DNA of 51,309 nt from an uncultured SAR86 cluster bacterium (GTDB lineage Bacteria > Pseudomonadota > Gammaproteobacteria > Magnimaribacterales > AG-339-G14): positions 1-51,309 of the forward strand of contig CACJNS010000006.1 of assembly GCA_902594855.1 (NCBI GenBank), in the 5' to 3' direction. The position numbers were made by a program, and so were the translations under genes. The notes below the pieces were generated by a model. The model was not told the origin of the DNA. It did no database searches and was given only the letters and a program-made list of their open reading frames with translations. This document shows positions 25,696 to 33,448 of the stretch, in pieces (positions within the stretch are counted from its first letter, which is position 1; every line of letters starts with the position of its first letter).

Positions 25696-27255
25696 TTATC
25701 CTTCTATCCATCTAGAAAGATAATCAGTTAAATCTTCCGGTTTTTTTGTTCTAGCAGTTGTCCAATCCTCAATAAAAGGTGAATTAAGAACATCCTCATC
25801 TTGATCAATAACTAAAACAGTTGGAACTCCATATAATTTTTTAATTCCAAATTTTTTTGGTATGTGCAGGTTTTTATCAAACCTTCCTACATCAATGTGT
25901 TGAACGACGTAGTTTTTTTCAATTACTTCCTTTACATTTTGACTTTTCAGCATGCCGGCAAGAACTCTGCAATCCGGGCACCAATTACCTCCAAGAATTA
26001 ACAATAATTTTTTATTTTGATCTAAAGAATCTAATGCATTCTCTAATAAAACGTCCGCATCTGCAGAAATATCATAAGGTTTTGCAGGAACTTGAAGGGA
26101 TTCAGGATTTCTTAAATAGAAGGCAGTTATTCCATCAGGTGTAACAATTTCTAGGTTCTTTAATGGGCTGATTTCAATTAACTTGCCTCTTGGTCCATCA
26201 GTCAATAGAAATATATTTCCATTAGGATGCTGAAGAATATTTCTAAACCTATGGTTTAACTCTTGAAATAAATTATCTTCAGATGAGCTTAATCTATTAT
26301 TGAACGAAATTTTGGAAACTTTCTTAGCTTTTAAAGATGAAATCATTAAAGAATTTTTCCATTCAGGAAAAGCATCGCCTGTGTAATGAATCATTCCAGA
26401 GGGTGCAATCGACGGTACCCAATATTTGACTGGCTGCTCCATGCCATCCATTTCTGTAAAAGGAGATATGATTGCCCCAGAATAGTCACGACCATAAGTA
26501 ATAGCTGGCCAACCGTAATTTTTACCTGATTGAATAATATTTATCTCATCACCGCCAAAAGGCCCGTGCTCATGCTCAATGATTGTTCCATCGTTAAGTT
26601 GGATTAATCCTTGAGGATTTCTATGACCGTAAGAAAAGATATCTTCGAGGGATCCGTCAACATTAACGAAAGGATTATCATCTGGCACAGACCCATCTTT
26701 ATTGATTCTAATTAATTTTCCAAAGTGGTTATCAAGAAATTGAGCTTTCTCTCTCTGATCAAAACCATCTCCGCTTGAAATAAGTAAAGTGCCGTCTCTA
26801 AGAAAAAGTATTTTTGCTCCATAATGAGCGCCAGTTCTTCTATTTGCCTTTGCTCTAAAAATTTCTTTAACGTTTTCTAGATTTTCTCCATTTAAAGAAG
26901 CTGAAGATACAGCCAAGGTATTGGTCCCATCACTAGGGTTCAAAGTTGTATACGAGAAAAAGATTGTTTTATCTTCTTTGAAATTTGGACTGACTTTAAT
27001 TTCAGACAATCCTCCTTGATTTCTAAAATAAATCTTTGGAAGGCCTTTAATATCCTGCACCTCTCCGGAAGATAAGTTTAAAAGTTTAAGGTTTCCAACT
27101 TTCTCTGTAATTAATATCTCATCCTCAGAAATCAAGTCCATACCCCATGGCTGATTTAACCCATCCAATAATGTATTTGAGGAGTAATCTAATTGCTGAG
27201 AATAAACTCCAAAACTAGATGAAAGAAAAATTAAAAAAATAAAGTTTTTGAGCAT
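25696..27255 (-). CDS. PQQ-type sugar dehydrogenase fused to a C-terminal thioredoxin domain
   Basis: A 519-residue exported protein. A signal peptide (residues 1-19, ending near VYSQ) leads a six-bladed propeller of the soluble glucose/sorbosone dehydrogenase (YliI/Asd-like) family. Motifs are NQPWGMD (34-40), the catalytic-His segment TGAHYG (H144), SYGHRNPQGL (208-217), EHEHGPFGGDEIN (227-239) and KNYGWP. After about residue 365 a linker leads into a thioredoxin-like domain with WCPDC at 425-429 and a cis-Pro motif GVPT near 485. The fusion would place a thiol redox domain on a periplasmic oxidoreductase. It is divergent from a small membrane protein by 50 bp. Confidence 0.85.
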   Translation of the reverse strand: MLKNFIFLIFLSSSFGVYSQQLDYSSNTLLDGLNQPWGMDLISEDEILITEKVGNLKLLNLSSGEVQDIKGLPKIYFRNQGGLSEIKVSPNFKEDKTIFFSYTTLNPSDGTNTLAVSSASLNGENLENVKEIFRAKANRRTGAHYGAKILFLRDGTLLISSGDGFDQREKAQFLDNHFGKLIRINKDGSVPDDNPFVNVDGSLEDIFSYGHRNPQGLIQLNDGTIIEHEHGPFGGDEINIIQSGKNYGWPAITYGRDYSGAIISPFTEMDGMEQPVKYWVPSIAPSGMIHYTGDAFPEWKNSLMISSLKAKKVSKISFNNRLSSSEDNLFQELNHRFRNILQHPNGNIFLLTDGPRGKLIEISPLKNLEIVTPDGITAFYLRNPESLQVPAKPYDISADADVLLENALDSLDQNKKLLLILGGNWCPDCRVLAGMLKSQNVKEVIEKNYVVQHIDVGRFDKNLHIPKKFGIKKLYGVPTVLVIDQDEDVLNSPFIEDWTTARTKKPEDLTDYLSRWIEG

Positions 27256-27305
27256 ATTGCGGATTGATAATAGAATGCGATTTTCTCACAGAAAAGTTCT
27301 GAGCA

Positions 27306-27752
27306 GTGAAAATCTTATTTAAAAATTTTTCCTTATATCTGTTGGCAACGTTAATACTTACTTTGCTTATTGTTCCGATTACTTCCTTCTCAAATCTTAT
27401 ATGGTTAAATTCCATGAATATGCCCGTAGGGATAAAAATAGTTTTTGAGGTCTTGCTTTCAGATTTCATTAACTTGGGAGCAATTTTATTTTTAATTCTT
27501 TTGATTCCAGTAGGTCTGAGCCTGATCATCTCTAGATATACTTCAAGATTACATGCAATATCTGATTTTGCTCGATACTTTATTATTTCAGCTCTGACTA
27601 TGTGGCTTGTCTTGATCGGAACTGTTGAGCTGCTCTATCAGACGGAGGTAATTGCTGGAAATAGAACTAGCATCGGTACGTTTCTCCATGTTATGGCTGG
27701 GGGGCTATCTGGTGGAATTTTCTATAAATTAAGATATAAAATGTTTGCATGA
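27306..27752 (+). CDS. small multi-pass membrane protein of unknown function
   Basis: A 148-residue protein starting at GTG with about four membrane segments (LLATLILTLLIVPITSF, VLLSDFINLGAILFLILLIPVG, YFIISALTMWLVLIGTVELL, FLHVMAGGLSGGIFY). The start could be slightly different because no strong ribosome site is seen. It overlaps the next membrane protein gene by 4 nt (ATGA), so they are probably made together. The -4 overlap and similar size suggest a two-component membrane complex, but I recognise neither family. Confidence 0.6.
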   Translation: MKILFKNFSLYLLATLILTLLIVPITSFSNLIWLNSMNMPVGIKIVFEVLLSDFINLGAILFLILLIPVGLSLIISRYTSRLHAISDFARYFIISALTMWLVLIGTVELLYQTEVIAGNRTSIGTFLHVMAGGLSGGIFYKLRYKMFA

Positions 27753-28177
27753 GAAATAAATTTGTTATTCGCCTGATGTCTCTTATCCCTTGTATTTTAC
27801 TTGGCTTAGTTAGCTACCAATGGTTTACAGATCCGGTAACCACTGCATTAGGATTTGGAATTGATTATGAAGCCATGTCGAATCATGGACAAAATTCACT
27901 TTTTAGAGACTTTACAGCTTTTTTTGCTGCGTCCTCTCTGTTTTGTCTTTTTGCATTTTTTACTTTTAGATCATCTTGGCTCTTAGCTGCTGGATTAATT
28001 TACCTGTTTGCCTTAGGTTTTAATGTTTATCACGTAATGTACTTAGGAGGCGAAGTGCAAACTCAATTATTTGTAGAGGTTGTTTTATCCGTTTGGATTT
28101 TAGGTACCGCCCTACTGATGAGAAGTGCAGCAAACAGTAAGCCAGTTGTTAAAGAAGCTACAGCTGATACTGAATAG
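27749..28177 (+). CDS. small four-helix membrane protein of unknown function
   Basis: A 142-residue protein with four membrane segments, starting LMSLIPCILLGLVSYQWF. FRDFTAFFAASSLFCLFAFF and FALGFNVYHVMYLGG follow, and it ends in a short polar tail. The layout recalls DUF4345-like proteins but I am not sure. It overlaps the upstream membrane protein gene by 4 nt and the convergent TonB receptor gene by 20 nt, so no terminator separates the two transcription units. Confidence 0.6.
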   Translation: MRNKFVIRLMSLIPCILLGLVSYQWFTDPVTTALGFGIDYEAMSNHGQNSLFRDFTAFFAASSLFCLFAFFTFRSSWLLAAGLIYLFALGFNVYHVMYLGGEVQTQLFVEVVLSVWILGTALLMRSAANSKPVVKEATADTE

Positions 28178-30761
28178 AAAAAGTAAAAGTTCTTCCAGTA
28201 GGATCATGAAGCCTGGTATCAAAACTAAAATCAGGAGCATCAAATAATTTTGGTGCAGGCTCGTTTGTCAAATTTATAATTCCAAACTTTAAGTCTATAG
28301 TTCCATCCTTTAGGTTTATCGGTCTCGTAATTGATAAGTCATGAATTAGAAAAGAACTTACTTTATTTGTATAACCCAAGGATATCGCGTAATCACTTAT
28401 CTGCCTTTCATTCGTATATCCAGAAATATATCTCGAGGTCCAATTAAGTAAAAATTCGCTATATTCCCAATCAAGGAAGAGATTAATTTTATTTTTAGGA
28501 AGCGAGTGTATGTGGGCATCGTAATTAAATTTACCTACTCTATTAATTAATTTTTCGTCATCTCTATGATGATCGTTATCTTCTGCATCATCATTATGTT
28601 CATGATGCTCAGGAGTTAAAAAAGAAAAAAGCGTTGTTGATGTTATTTTAAAATTTAAAGAACCAAAATCATACAAGTCAAATAAAGAGTTAAATTCAAA
28701 GTCCATTCCAGTGATAATTGATTTTTCTTCGTTCACATAAGAAGCAATGACGCCGATAATTTCTCCTGAAGCATTCCTAGTGATTTTCGAACTATTTGGA
28801 TTATTTAAAACTATAGCTTGAGCACTTTCAGCTTCAATTCGATCTTTATAGTTAATTTCAAAAAAATCAAAGCTTAAAGAATACTCTTCCCTGGGATAAA
28901 AAATAAAACCAAGGTTGGAATTAATAGATTTAGCAGGTTTTAATGCAGGATTTCCTGTCTGACCCTGTCTAACAAAAACACTGCCATTAACGTCTCTTAC
29001 ACTACCCAGGACTATATCTGAACCATACATCTGGGACATCGAAGGCATAGTGAAAGAAGTGCCTGTAGAGAACCTTAAAGAAAAAATATCATTAGGTTGA
29101 AACCTCAATGATATTTTTGGGTCCAATGAATTTTCATTCTTAAAATCCTCATATCTCAAGGCTGCTCTTATATCTAAAGATTGCGAGATAGACTTATTAA
29201 GTTCCCCAAATAAAGCAGCCTTTGATCTTGATTTATTAACATCTGTTCCACCCCCAAGAAAAAAAAGGTCTGCTTGTTTAGTAATTTGCCCTTCTTTATC
29301 AACTTCTATTCTTCCTAAATCATTGTATTTAATATCTAAAGTATCTCTTGCTATCTGGAATCCAGCAGAAAAATCAAAATCATTAAAATTTGTTAAATAT
29401 ATTCCATCAATTGAACTCAAAGATCCTTTCTTTTTTGCTACAAGATTCCCACTGACGTATTGAACTAACTCATCCTCGTTAGTATCGCTGAACAAATTCC
29501 AAGACAGATTTTTCTTCTCTCCGCCTCTGCCAGCAAGAGCTTCAAGAAATCTTGAATTAATTATGTCTGGTCTTATAGCAAGATTACTATGAGCGCTATG
29601 AGTAATTGATATATCCAAGAAATCATTATCAGAAAAAGAAAATTTCATAGAATCAGTCATATGGTACTGATGAATATCTTTTGTTGAAAAAGGTGAAGGA
29701 TAGTTTGAACCAAGAGGTCTTCCTCGCCATTTAATTTCATTTTTAAAAGGACTGCCTCCTTCGCCAGGAAAAATATTCCTGGTTAGAAAAGGAAGTGCTG
29801 GATATGAAGGAGACTGGGGATTATCTAGAACATTAACTTTTGCATAGATAATATTGAAGTCGTTAGAAATGAGATAAGAATCTTCAATAGAAGTATTTAA
29901 GTTGAAATAAGCTTTATGATGTCTTTCTTTATTTATGATGTTAAATCTTTCTCCATATGCAAATTTACAAAATCCACCAAGCAAGATTCCGCCGTTATTC
30001 TCGCAATTAGGATCAGGGATTTTTTCTCCTTTTTCGTAGATACCTTGATAAGGTCCGGATGAAATCTCTTCCTTTTCTGTGGTAATGAAAGTCTTTCCAA
30101 ATGTACTGATTGATAAATCGGCGATTCCATTAATTTGTCTCGCAGATAACGGAGATTTATAAAAACTTTCTAATCCAAAGACAAGTTTGTTTTTATCGTT
30201 TTTGAACCCATACAAAAAACCTACTTTATTATCGTTTTGTTTATGAGACTCAGTGATCTGATGATCCGATCTGAGCAAGAATCCCTCAAAATCTTTTTGA
30301 GTTAAAACATTTACCACTCCAGCAACAGCATCTGATCCATAAATAGATGTAGCTCCTTCTTTGAGGATTTCAATGGATTTTATTGCAATCTCAGGAATGA
30401 CATTTGCATCAATATATCCCTCTCCCTCATGAGATGGTGTTCCTGCGAAAGTTTGTCTTTTTGTATTGATCATTAACAGAGTTGAAGCATGATCAAGGCC
30501 TCTTAATGTGATTGCTGACATTCCTTGATCTTCTCCATCCATTGAATTAGTTTGAAAATGCGATCCAGAAATAGATGGAATATATCTAGAAATTTCAGAC
30601 AAAGACATCGTGTTAAATTTGAGATAATCGTCTTTGGAGAAGGTTTCTATTGGACTTAATTCATTATCGGTATTTTTTATGTATGAACCAGTCACAACTA
30701 TTTCCTCTTCAGCAGACAAAAAGGCTGAAAAAAATATCAAAGAGTAAAATAAGAATTTCAC
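28158..30761 (-). CDS. TonB-dependent outer-membrane receptor with His-rich loop
   Basis: An 867-residue receptor that imports a scarce nutrient using TonB energy. A signal peptide (residues 1-17, FLYSLIFFSAFLSA) and a TonB-box-like EEIVVTGSYIK lead the plug domain (SLSEISRYIPSI, ITLRGLDHASTLLMINTKR, EILKEGATSIYGSDAVAGVVNV at about 132-153). A long beta-barrel follows, ending with aromatic YQL. Near residues 716-735 is an insertion rich in His and Asp (HHEHNDDAEDNDHH) that could bind a divalent metal. It lies 19 nt after a PhyH-like dioxygenase in the same operon. Ligand unknown. Confidence 0.9.
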   Translation of the reverse strand: MKFLFYSLIFFSAFLSAEEEIVVTGSYIKNTDNELSPIETFSKDDYLKFNTMSLSEISRYIPSISGSHFQTNSMDGEDQGMSAITLRGLDHASTLLMINTKRQTFAGTPSHEGEGYIDANVIPEIAIKSIEILKEGATSIYGSDAVAGVVNVLTQKDFEGFLLRSDHQITESHKQNDNKVGFLYGFKNDKNKLVFGLESFYKSPLSARQINGIADLSISTFGKTFITTEKEEISSGPYQGIYEKGEKIPDPNCENNGGILLGGFCKFAYGERFNIINKERHHKAYFNLNTSIEDSYLISNDFNIIYAKVNVLDNPQSPSYPALPFLTRNIFPGEGGSPFKNEIKWRGRPLGSNYPSPFSTKDIHQYHMTDSMKFSFSDNDFLDISITHSAHSNLAIRPDIINSRFLEALAGRGGEKKNLSWNLFSDTNEDELVQYVSGNLVAKKKGSLSSIDGIYLTNFNDFDFSAGFQIARDTLDIKYNDLGRIEVDKEGQITKQADLFFLGGGTDVNKSRSKAALFGELNKSISQSLDIRAALRYEDFKNENSLDPKISLRFQPNDIFSLRFSTGTSFTMPSMSQMYGSDIVLGSVRDVNGSVFVRQGQTGNPALKPAKSINSNLGFIFYPREEYSLSFDFFEINYKDRIEAESAQAIVLNNPNSSKITRNASGEIIGVIASYVNEEKSIITGMDFEFNSLFDLYDFGSLNFKITSTTLFSFLTPEHHEHNDDAEDNDHHRDDEKLINRVGKFNYDAHIHSLPKNKINLFLDWEYSEFLLNWTSRYISGYTNERQISDYAISLGYTNKVSSFLIHDLSITRPINLKDGTIDLKFGIINLTNEPAPKLFDAPDFSFDTRLHDPTGRTFTFSIQYQL

Positions 30762-30780
30762 TTGTATAGTTAAATTAAAA

Positions 30781-31680
30781 TTATTGGTTTGATTTTATAG
30801 ATTTACTAACTAAATCTTTAGGGTCAGGTAAATTAGAAAATTTGTCGAATGAATCACCAAACATATTTTCTGGTGACACTGATTCATGTTTTGCACTATC
30901 ATCATAAGGATCTGAGTAAAAACCAAGAATGTATCCACCTTTTGAGTAACCTATGAGAGACCTAAGTTCAGGACTTAAACTTTTAGCGATTTCTGGCGGA
31001 CAGGACAAGTATTGATTTTCTTCTTGTCTTATCCAGTTCACAGCGTAATGCAGAAAAACTCCAGTTCTAATTTCATCTTGAGTAATATTCTCTCCTCCAC
31101 CATGCAAAACTGTACCTGTATATATGAGAACCGAACCAGCTTCCATTTCTGCGTAAGCTATTTCGTCCTGTTTAGGCAGTCTATCTTTATCCCACTTATG
31201 AGAACCAGGCACAATCTGAGTGGCGCCATTTTCCTTGGTAAATTTAGATGCAGCCCAAATAGTGCTGTATAAGGGTTCAACTTTTCTTGGAAGATACCCG
31301 CCCCAAATGCCTCTATCTCTATGGAGAATTTGAGGAGACTCACCAGGACCGATACTTACAGCCGAAGTAAAATGCAATTGCAATCCGTCACAATAAGGCT
31401 CAAGAAAATTCTTTGCTGATTCATTGATGAGAGGGTCTAAAGCTAATTCTCTGCATTTTTCAGATCTAGCAATCAATGCACCGATTCTTTTTGTCTTAAA
31501 TCCCGTAAATTCATCTCGGCCAAAGTTATCATGTGACAAAAAAGGGTCCAACTCGTTATTTAAAGCTTCCAAAAACTCTGAATCAAGAACGTTGTCGATA
31601 ATAACACCTGCATCGTCATGCAAAACCTCAATTATGTTATCCGCTGACGTATTCGATGATAAGTGCTTTAAGTCTGCCAT
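30781..31680 (-). CDS. phytanoyl-CoA dioxygenase (PhyH) family protein
   Basis: A 299-residue Fe(II)/2-oxoglutarate oxygenase. The iron triad is visible as H120 and D122 (LHRDRG) and H193 (VLHGGG), with R205 (RTGVF) for 2-oxoglutarate. PhyH relatives hydroxylate small lipophilic or amino-acid-derived molecules. It precedes the TonB receptor by 19 nt, so the two are probably transcribed together and may handle one imported compound. The start lies only about 30 nt after the terminator of the DUF4278-like gene. A TAGAAT box ends 7 nt before the ATG, so its message may be leaderless or come from readthrough. Confidence 0.85.
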   Translation of the reverse strand: MADLKHLSSNTSADNIIEVLHDDAGVIIDNVLDSEFLEALNNELDPFLSHDNFGRDEFTGFKTKRIGALIARSEKCRELALDPLINESAKNFLEPYCDGLQLHFTSAVSIGPGESPQILHRDRGIWGGYLPRKVEPLYSTIWAASKFTKENGATQIVPGSHKWDKDRLPKQDEIAYAEMEAGSVLIYTGTVLHGGGENITQDEIRTGVFLHYAVNWIRQEENQYLSCPPEIAKSLSPELRSLIGYSKGGYILGFYSDPYDDSAKHESVSPENMFGDSFDKFSNLPDPKDLVSKSIKSNQ

Positions 31681-31711
31681 CCAAAAGATTCTACCTGATA
31701 ATGTTTAAATA

Positions 31712-31742
31712 AAAAAAGGGAGGTCAAAAAACCTCCCTTTAA
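31712..31742 (-). terminator. terminator of the DUF4278-like gene
   Basis: Perfect 10-bp stem AAAGGGAGGT / ACCTCCCTTT (31715-31724 with 31731-31740) with a 6-nt loop. On the minus strand it is followed by a run of T. It lies 15 nt after the small gene's stop codon and before the PhyH gene. Confidence 0.9.
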
Positions 31743-31756
31743 TTCATAACCTTATG

Positions 31757-31918
31757 TTATGCAGCAGTCTCAACACCACGGTAAATACCAGGTGTTTTAG
31801 ACGACTTTTTGACAACGTTTGCGTCGTGCTTAGTTCCTCTGTAGTTTAAATCAGAAGCCTTGTTAGACTTAGACTTAACTTCACCAGAAACTTCAACGCC
31901 TCTATAGTAAGTAGTCAT
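31757..31918 (-). CDS. 53-residue DUF4278-like protein with three YRG motifs, under a glutamine riboswitch
   Basis: The protein (53 residues, starting MTTYYRGVEVSG) carries three Tyr-Arg-Gly motifs: YYRGVEV (4-10), NYRGTKHD (about 26-33) and IYRGVET (about 45-51). Spacing is about 20 residues and the YRG pattern is that of DUF4278, a family best known from cyanobacteria. There, as I recall, the PII-binding protein PirA of Synechocystis belongs to it. A strong Shine-Dalgarno GGAGG lies 7 nt before the ATG, with a promoter and long leader upstream and a strong terminator downstream. No signal peptide or membrane helix; rich in Lys and Ser. The neighbours are amtB and glnK, so a role in nitrogen control through PII is the leading inference, not shown. 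Confidence 0.82.
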   Translation of the reverse strand: MTTYYRGVEVSGEVKSKSNKASDLNYRGTKHDANVVKKSSKTPGIYRGVETAA

Positions 31919-31978
31919 ATCGTTCCTCCAGTTTTCGTTTCAAACGTACATATACCAATCGGTATACACCCTTATCAA

Positions 31979-32114
31979 CGCGTTCCTTCGGTAGATATTC
32001 GGTCTCGTTCCCAATTTCTTGGTACTTGCTTACCTTTCTTTTAGATCAAAGAAAGAGGTTTTCCTATCTCCCTACTTCCGTTTAGTAAATTTTATGAAAA
32101 ATACTAAATGAACG
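31979..32114 (-). ncRNA. glutamine riboswitch (glnA RNA motif) candidate in the leader of the DUF4278-like gene
   Basis: Read on the minus strand, the leader begins CGTTCA (32114-32109). Next is a 7-bp hairpin TTTAGTA/TACTAAA (32108-32102 with 32087-32081), then the conserved-looking CGGAAGTAGG (32080-32071), and it closes with CCGAAGGAACGCG (31991-31979). CGTTC pairs with GAACG (31985-31981) as P1. These four elements in this order match my memory of the glutamine aptamer known from cyanobacteria and marine metagenomes. The third arm (GGGAGATA with TATCTACC, one mismatch) is longer than usual and contains two or three extra hairpins, including CTTTCTTT/AAAGAAAG and CCAA-GAAA-TTGG. No covariance search was run. 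Confidence 0.7.
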
Positions 32115-32121
32115 TAGTTTA

Positions 32122-32130
32122 ATTATACCA
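32122..32130 (-). promoter_or_regulatory. extended -10 promoter for the riboswitch transcript
   Basis: TGG-TATAAT on the minus strand (TATAAT at 32127-32122), a perfect extended -10. The expected start of transcription, 6-8 nt further on, coincides with the first base of the aptamer's CGTTCA at 32114. The upstream -35 region is A/T tract from the amtB terminator. Confidence 0.65.
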
Positions 32131-32131
32131 T

Positions 32132-32180
32132 TTTTTTTAAAAAACAAATAAAAACAGGCGAGATAAAATCTCGCCTGTTT
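32132..32180 (-). terminator. terminator of amtB
   Basis: Perfect 12-bp stem AAACAGGCGAGA / TCTCGCCTGTTT (32152-32163 with 32169-32180) with a 5-nt loop. A T-rich tract follows on the minus strand. It ends the glnK-amtB unit just before the riboswitch promoter, so the small gene is transcribed separately. Confidence 0.9.
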
Positions 32181-32197
32181 GCGGGAGGAAAATAAAC

Positions 32198-33433
32198 TTA
32201 GTCGAACTCTGGGTAAGCCTCTACTCCAATTTCAGTAGAATCAAGACCTGCCGCTTGTTCTTCATCAGTAGCTCTTATTGATAAGAACATATTGATGACG
32301 TAGATAGCTATTAAACTGGCTATGTAAGTGAATCCTGCGATCGCAACTACACCGTAGAACTGCCATAAGAATGAAGCGTCTGAAGTAAATGGTACAACCA
32401 TTACTCCATAAATACCTACGATTCCGTGAGCAGAAATAGCACCAACTGGATCGTCTATTTTTAAGCGTTTCTCAAAGAATAGAATTGAGAAATAGACTAA
32501 TACACCACCGATAGCACCAATGATTACTGCTTCACCACCAGTAGGTGCACTTGGACCTGCAGTGATGGCTACCAAACCAGCAATGGCTCCGTTGATGGCC
32601 ATGGTGACATCCATTTTGCCAGTTGCAAAAAAACTTGTGAGTAATGCAGCAACTACACCACCTGCTGCGGCCATATTTGTGTTCATGAATACTTGACTCA
32701 CTGCTATAGCGCTTGCTTCGTCACTAATTATTAATTCAGATCCACCGTTGAATCCAAACCAACCCAACCAAAGTATCCATGCTCCTAATGCAGCGATGGG
32801 AATATTTGAGCCAGGCATAGCATTTACAGAACCATCCATACCGTACTTTCCGTTTCGAGGACCGAGGACTGTGACTAAAGCTAAAGCTGCTGCTGCTCCG
32901 CATAAGTGGACAGTTCCTGAACCAGCATAGTCTGAATAACCGCCTGAGCTCAAGAAGCCACCACCCCAATTCCAGTAACCTTGAATGGGATAAATGAAAC
33001 CAGTGAGGATTACTGCGAATAAGAAGAATGGTATAAGTTTCATTCTTCCAGCTACGGCTCCTGAAACAATTGACATTGCTGTCGCAACAAAGACTACTTG
33101 GAAAAAGAAGTCAGCTTGTTGAGAATAGTCCATTCCGTATTCCATTCCGATTTCTTCTATTGGAAGAGCTGTTGATAGACCCCATGAAGATCCAATACCT
33201 GGAATAATTCCATCAATTAATGAGGATCCGGGATACATTAAAATAAATCCGCATGCTAGATACATGATGCAAGCAATTGAATATAAACCTAAATTTTTTG
33301 TTACGATTTCTGATACGTCTTTCTTTTGAACCAATCCAGCTTCCAACATTGTGAAACCAGCAGCCATCCACATAACTAGGGCACCAGCCATAATTGCGTA
33401 AAAGGTATCTACCGCAAATTTTATTTCATCCAT
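32198..33433 (-). CDS. amtB: ammonium transporter
   Basis: A 411-residue Amt/Rh-family channel with about eleven helices that moves ammonium across the inner membrane. Recognisable are ALVMWMAAGFTMLEAGLVQKK (residues 18-38), the aromatic gate region, DYAGSGTVHLCGAAAAL with the first pore His (near residue 173), and AISAHGIVGIYGVMV with the second pore His. The C-terminal tail (SIRATDEEQAAGLDSTEIGVEAYPEFD) is the usual PII-contacting region. It has no clear extra signal sequence. It follows glnK by 15 nt, an inverted order from E. coli only in detail since both are linked, and ends in a strong terminator. Confidence 0.96.
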   Translation of the reverse strand: MDEIKFAVDTFYAIMAGALVMWMAAGFTMLEAGLVQKKDVSEIVTKNLGLYSIACIMYLACGFILMYPGSSLIDGIIPGIGSSWGLSTALPIEEIGMEYGMDYSQQADFFFQVVFVATAMSIVSGAVAGRMKLIPFFLFAVILTGFIYPIQGYWNWGGGFLSSGGYSDYAGSGTVHLCGAAAALALVTVLGPRNGKYGMDGSVNAMPGSNIPIAALGAWILWLGWFGFNGGSELIISDEASAIAVSQVFMNTNMAAAGGVVAALLTSFFATGKMDVTMAINGAIAGLVAITAGPSAPTGGEAVIIGAIGGVLVYFSILFFEKRLKIDDPVGAISAHGIVGIYGVMVVPFTSDASFLWQFYGVVAIAGFTYIASLIAIYVINMFLSIRATDEEQAAGLDSTEIGVEAYPEFD

Positions 33434-33448
33434 TAAAATCTCCTAAAA

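Noticed and set aside
31951-31966. TATACC/GGTATA hairpin in the leader as a separate operator
   Set aside because: It lies inside the transcribed leader between aptamer and ribosome site, so an RNA role fits better.
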